The position numbers and the translations under genes are program-made. A stretch of DNA of 64,000 nt. Origin: Flavobacterium rivuli WB 3.3-2 = DSM 21788. Lineage in GTDB: Bacteria; Bacteroidota; Bacteroidia; Flavobacteriales; Flavobacteriaceae. Below, piece after piece: positions 61,084 through 64,000 of the stretch (position 1 is the first letter of the stretch; every line of letters begins with the position of its first letter). The notes beneath the pieces are model-generated. The model saw only the letters and a list, made by a program, of their open reading frames with translations. It was not told where the DNA came from and did not search any database. The stretch covers positions 186,001 to 250,000 of the forward strand of contig NZ_KB899971.1 of the NCBI RefSeq assembly GCF_000378485.1. Direction: 5' to 3'.

Positions 61084-61737
61084 CTACTTCTCCCCGTTCC
61101 ACTCTGCAAAAAACTGTGCCAGGAATGTTTCCATAAAGGCATGGCGCTCCTGTGCAATAGTTTTACCGGTAGTAGTATTCATTTTGTCTTTAAGCAGCAA
61201 CAGCTTTTCGTAAAAGTGGTTTAGCGTAGGCGAATTGCTTTTTTTATATTCCTCCTTAGTCATGTGCAGGTTTGGCGCAATAGCAGGGTCATACAATGAG
61301 CGGTTCATAAACCCGCCATAGTTAAACGTGCGCGCAATACCTATTGCCCCTATCGCATCAAGCCTGTCGGCATCCTGAACAATAGCCAGCTCTGCCGAAT
61401 GGAAATGCTTCTCGAAATTACCACCCTTAAACGATATGTTTTCTATAATATTAACCACCTGCATGATAATAGCTTCGGGTACATTTTGCGACTCTAAAAA
61501 TTCCCATGCCAGTTTAGGGCCCACGGTTTCGTCGCCCTCATAAAACTTGCTGTCGGCCACATCGTGCAGCAGCGCGCCAAGCTGTACAACAGTAATGTTG
61601 CACTCCTCACCTTTGGCTATAAGCAACGCATTGTTATACACGCGCTGGGTATGAAACCAGTCGTGCCCGCCTTCGGCACCCTGTAGTTTTTGTTGTACAA
61701 AAGCTTTGGTGTTCTCTATAATAAGGGTAGTGTCCAT
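61084..61737 (-). CDS. HD-domain phosphohydrolase
   Basis: 217 residues. HD motif: His in HDWFHTQRVYNNA, the HD pair in LGALLHDVADSKF, and Asp in VQDADRLDAIGAIGIART. This is the YedJ/uncharacterised HD group, which probably hydrolyses nucleotides or phosphate monoesters with a divalent metal. Cytoplasmic. Single gene between two repeat elements. Confidence 0.88.
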   Translation of the reverse strand: MDTTLIIENTKAFVQQKLQGAEGGHDWFHTQRVYNNALLIAKGEECNITVVQLGALLHDVADSKFYEGDETVGPKLAWEFLESQNVPEAIIMQVVNIIENISFKGGNFEKHFHSAELAIVQDADRLDAIGAIGIARTFNYGGFMNRSLYDPAIAPNLHMTKEEYKKSNSPTLNHFYEKLLLLKDKMNTTTGKTIAQERHAFMETFLAQFFAEWNGEK

Positions 61738-61837
61738 GTATGTTTATTTGATGGGGTAAAAGTACGAAATGGTGTGGGGATACCATGAAAGAAATTTTCA
61801 TTTCGACGAAGGAGTCGTGTGGACACAAATATTAACC

Positions 61838-61998
61838 TCGCCCCTCCCGATAGCTATCGGGACTCTCCAAAGGAGAGGGGGTAGCTACACTCAACTTGGT
61901 AAAATGCATTTTCAAAATATTTTCACATCAAGATTACAATAAGATACCCATTACTGGGCACCCCTCTCCTTTGGAGAGGGGCTGGGGGTGAGGTCAAA
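61838..61998. repeat. CCTCCCGATAGCTATCGGG plus CCTCTCCTTTGGAGAGG repeat element
   Basis: Left: GCCCCTCCCGATAGCTATC, then CTCCAAAGGAGAGGGGGTAG; right: CCCCTCTCCTTTGGAGAGGG with GCTGGGGGTGAGG. The outer arms are inverted. It shares the GTAGCTACACTC string with 36527. The rest of 61738-62180 shows nothing. Confidence 0.7.
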
Positions 61999-62180
61999 AA
62001 AAGAAGAGTTTCAGAGATATGTATCCGCACGATAGTATTGAGAGAGGTTAGGCGGCGTGATAAGAATGGGATATTAGCTCTGCCTTTTATTTGATTATTC
62101 ATTATGACGTGCCGGCAAGAAAGTAAAAACTTTCAACTTTAAGACTTTCTATCTTTAAGACTTTTGTTTATTTTTAACCC

Positions 62181-64000
62181 ATGAGAACAATTTTAGCAGT
62201 AGCGCTATTATCGGCATCCGGCCTTTTTGCGCAAAAAAGTCCCAATGCGGGCTATTGGCAACAGCACGTTAACTACAAGATGGATGTATCTGTCGATGTA
62301 AAAACCTTTAAATACACCGGTAAGCAACAGTTGGTATACACCAATAACTCGCCCGATACACTGCGCCGGGTGTTTTACCATTTGTACAATAACGCGTTTC
62401 AGCCTAACAGCGAAATGGATGCGCGCCTGCAGGCCATTGCCGACCCCGACAGCAGGATGGTAATCACCACTAAAGTGGGCGATAAAACTACTAAAACAAG
62501 CCGTATTGCGCCGCTTAAGCCTAACGAAACAGGCTACCTTAATATAACTAATTTTAAGCAGGACAATGTCGCTGCCAAAACTATAGTAAGCGGCACCATA
62601 CTGGAGGTTACCCTTGCAAAACCAATACTGCCGCACAGCTCTACTACGTTTACGCTTGATTTTGATGCGCAGGTGCCATTGCAAATTCGCCGTAGCGGCC
62701 GCAATTCTGCCGACGGTATAGCCCTTAGCATGACGCAGTGGTATCCTAAAATGGCCGAATATGATTTTGAGGGCTGGCATGCCGACCCTTACATAGGCCG
62801 TGAGTTTCATGGCGTATGGGGCGATTTTGATGTAAACATTACTATAGATAAAACCTACACCATAGGCGGCAGCGGTTACCTGCAAAACAAAAATGAGATA
62901 GGTAAGGGCTATGAAGATGCCGGTGTTACTGTAGAAATCCCTAAAAAAGCCAAAACGCTTACCTGGCATTTTTTCGCACCAAATGTGCATGACTTTGCCT
63001 GGGGTGCCGACCCGGAGTATATTCACGATAAAATTATTGGAGAAAATAGCGTAGAGCTGCATTTCTTTTATAAAAACAAGCCTGAATTTTTAGACAACTG
63101 GAAAAGGCTACAACCTAAAACGGCTGAAATATTAGCGTATTATGACAAGAACGTAGGCCCTTACCCGTACAAGCAATACAGCGTAGTGCAGGGTGGCGAC
63201 GGCGGTATGGAGTATGCCATGTGCACCCTTATTACCGGTGGCCGCAGCTTTGGCAGCCTTGTAGGTACAACAGCGCACGAGTTTGCACACTCATGGTTTC
63301 AGCATATTTTAGCTACTAACGAGAGCAAGCATTACTGGATGGATGAAGGTTTTACATCATACATATCAGACCTTGCCATGGATGCCGTACTGCCTCCTAA
63401 AGTTAAGGAGGATGAAGCTCCGGAGAGTCCGTTTAAAGGTGCTTACGACAATTATTTTTATTTGGTAAAAAGCGGTAAAGAGCAGCCGCTTACCACGCAT
63501 GCCGACCGTTACAACTCTAACACGGCATACAGCATTGCGGCATACAGCAAGGGCGAAATTTTTCTTGCACAGCTGGGTTATGTTATTGGCGAAGAAAAGC
63601 TGGCGCAAACCCTTAAGCGTTACTTTGCCGATTATAAATTTACCCATCCTACGCCTAACGACATTAAGCGTACCGCAGAAAAAGTGAGCGGAGCCGAACT
63701 GGACTGGTATTTAACCGACTGGTGCCAGACTACCAATACTATTGACTATTCTATTAAAGAGGTTAAAGAAGCGGGTGCCAACACTACAATTACGCTGGAG
63801 CGCATAGGCCTTATGCCCATGCCCATAGATATTATTGTGGCGTATAGCGATGGTACACAGGAAAGTTTTTATGTACCGCTTAATTTAATGCATTATACAA
63901 AAGACAATCCGTTCCCTAAGCTTAAGCGCACCGTTTTAAAAGAGTGGGACTGGGCACACCCTACCTTTACCTTTACCATAAACAAGCCTAAAGATGCTAT
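62181..64000 (+). CDS. M1-family metallopeptidase (aminopeptidase N-like), 3' end cut by window edge
   Basis: Starts at ATG 62181 with a signal peptide ending at GLFAQ (residue ~16); 606 residues are visible. Gluzincin motif H366-E-F-A-H370 with the third Zn ligand E389 (WMDEGF), exactly 18 residues after H370. The exopeptidase motif reads GGMEYAM. These define an M1 aminopeptidase that removes N-terminal residues in the periplasm or at the surface. The tail beyond the window probably carries the remaining helical domain. No clear -7 element was found upstream. Confidence 0.92.
   Translation, partial: MRTILAVALLSASGLFAQKSPNAGYWQQHVNYKMDVSVDVKTFKYTGKQQLVYTNNSPDTLRRVFYHLYNNAFQPNSEMDARLQAIADPDSRMVITTKVGDKTTKTSRIAPLKPNETGYLNITNFKQDNVAAKTIVSGTILEVTLAKPILPHSSTTFTLDFDAQVPLQIRRSGRNSADGIALSMTQWYPKMAEYDFEGWHADPYIGREFHGVWGDFDVNITIDKTYTIGGSGYLQNKNEIGKGYEDAGVTVEIPKKAKTLTWHFFAPNVHDFAWGADPEYIHDKIIGENSVELHFFYKNKPEFLDNWKRLQPKTAEILAYYDKNVGPYPYKQYSVVQGGDGGMEYAMCTLITGGRSFGSLVGTTAHEFAHSWFQHILATNESKHYWMDEGFTSYISDLAMDAVLPPKVKEDEAPESPFKGAYDNYFYLVKSGKEQPLTTHADRYNSNTAYSIAAYSKGEIFLAQLGYVIGEEKLAQTLKRYFADYKFTHPTPNDIKRTAEKVSGAELDWYLTDWCQTTNTIDYSIKEVKEAGANTTITLERIGLMPMPIDIIVAYSDGTQESFYVPLNLMHYTKDNPFPKLKRTVLKEWDWAHPTFTFTINKPKDA

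Noticed and set aside
62208-63062. 284-codon minus-strand ORF opposite the M1 peptidase gene
   Set aside because: A shadow frame; the plus-strand gene has a signal peptide, HEFAH and GGMEYAM motifs.

Overview
The window is a chromosomal segment of a Bacteroidetes bacterium, most likely a Flavobacterium-like member of the Flavobacteriaceae. Reasons: the -7 promoter element TAnnTTTG recurs in front of gene after gene (sometimes with a TTTG -33 element), Shine-Dalgarno sequences are mostly absent, and the gene content is typical (OmpA with thrombospondin type 3 repeats, split AddA/AddB-like nucleases, Rcp-type receivers, NodT/RND efflux, Nramp with MntR, tyrosine catabolism). No phage, insertion sequence, CRISPR array, tRNA or rRNA gene was recognised. 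Gene functions are inferred from protein motifs; no database search was run.

Layout. 0-10 kb, minus strand: AddB-like nuclease (cut by the left edge), OmpA-type porin, kbl, AddA-like helicase-nuclease, a lipoprotein and a small membrane protein. 10-13.6 kb: Mn-type superoxide dismutase, a composite repeat, a DUF3298-type lipoprotein and a MetB-family PLP enzyme. 13.6-15 kb is non-coding and carries three related modules on the minus strand, each with a TAnnTTTG element, a conserved body and a C-rich hairpin; I read them as a tandem family of sibling small RNAs. 15-19.7 kb: a heme-NO signalling cluster (receiver, H-NOX sensor, HNOBA-PAS-PAS histidine kinase, Hpt protein, LytTR response regulator, second receiver). 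19.8-21.4 kb: three DUF805 membrane-protein paralogs, two sharing a 5'-leader element. 21.5-29.6 kb: 2-hydroxyacid dehydrogenase, a secreted unknown, XRE regulator, ALDH7-type dehydrogenase, a Cys-rich secreted protein, MATE transporter.

30-38 kb: a four-gene run (DUF3108, tryptophan 2,3-dioxygenase family, M23 lipoprotein, pgi) and a tyrosine-degradation pair (hmgA, hppD) separated by inverted-repeat modules. 38-46.7 kb: a paralog of the secreted unknown, lspA, and an RND efflux operon behind a MarR/GbsR-type regulator with a palindromic operator candidate. 47-50.6 kb: a degenerate receiver, a lipoprotein, a membrane protein and a PA0069-type radical SAM protein. 50.6-52.3 kb: a tandem array of five ~330-bp composite repeats. 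52.5-55 kb: mntR and an Nramp transporter fused to a universal stress domain. 55-64 kb: metallo-beta-lactamase-fold hydrolase, GDYXXLXY/DUF2157 pair, YiaA/YiaB protein, a helical unknown, HD phosphohydrolase, and an M1 aminopeptidase cut by the right edge.

The intergenic space is unusually rich in two dispersed repeat families: inverted-repeat elements starting with ACCACAAAG and ending with CTTTGTGGT (six full copies, two variants, one half copy), and elements built on CCCCTCTCAAGAGGGG or CCTCTCCAAAGGAGAGG palindromes, which reach their largest form in the composite array. No transposase accompanies either family.
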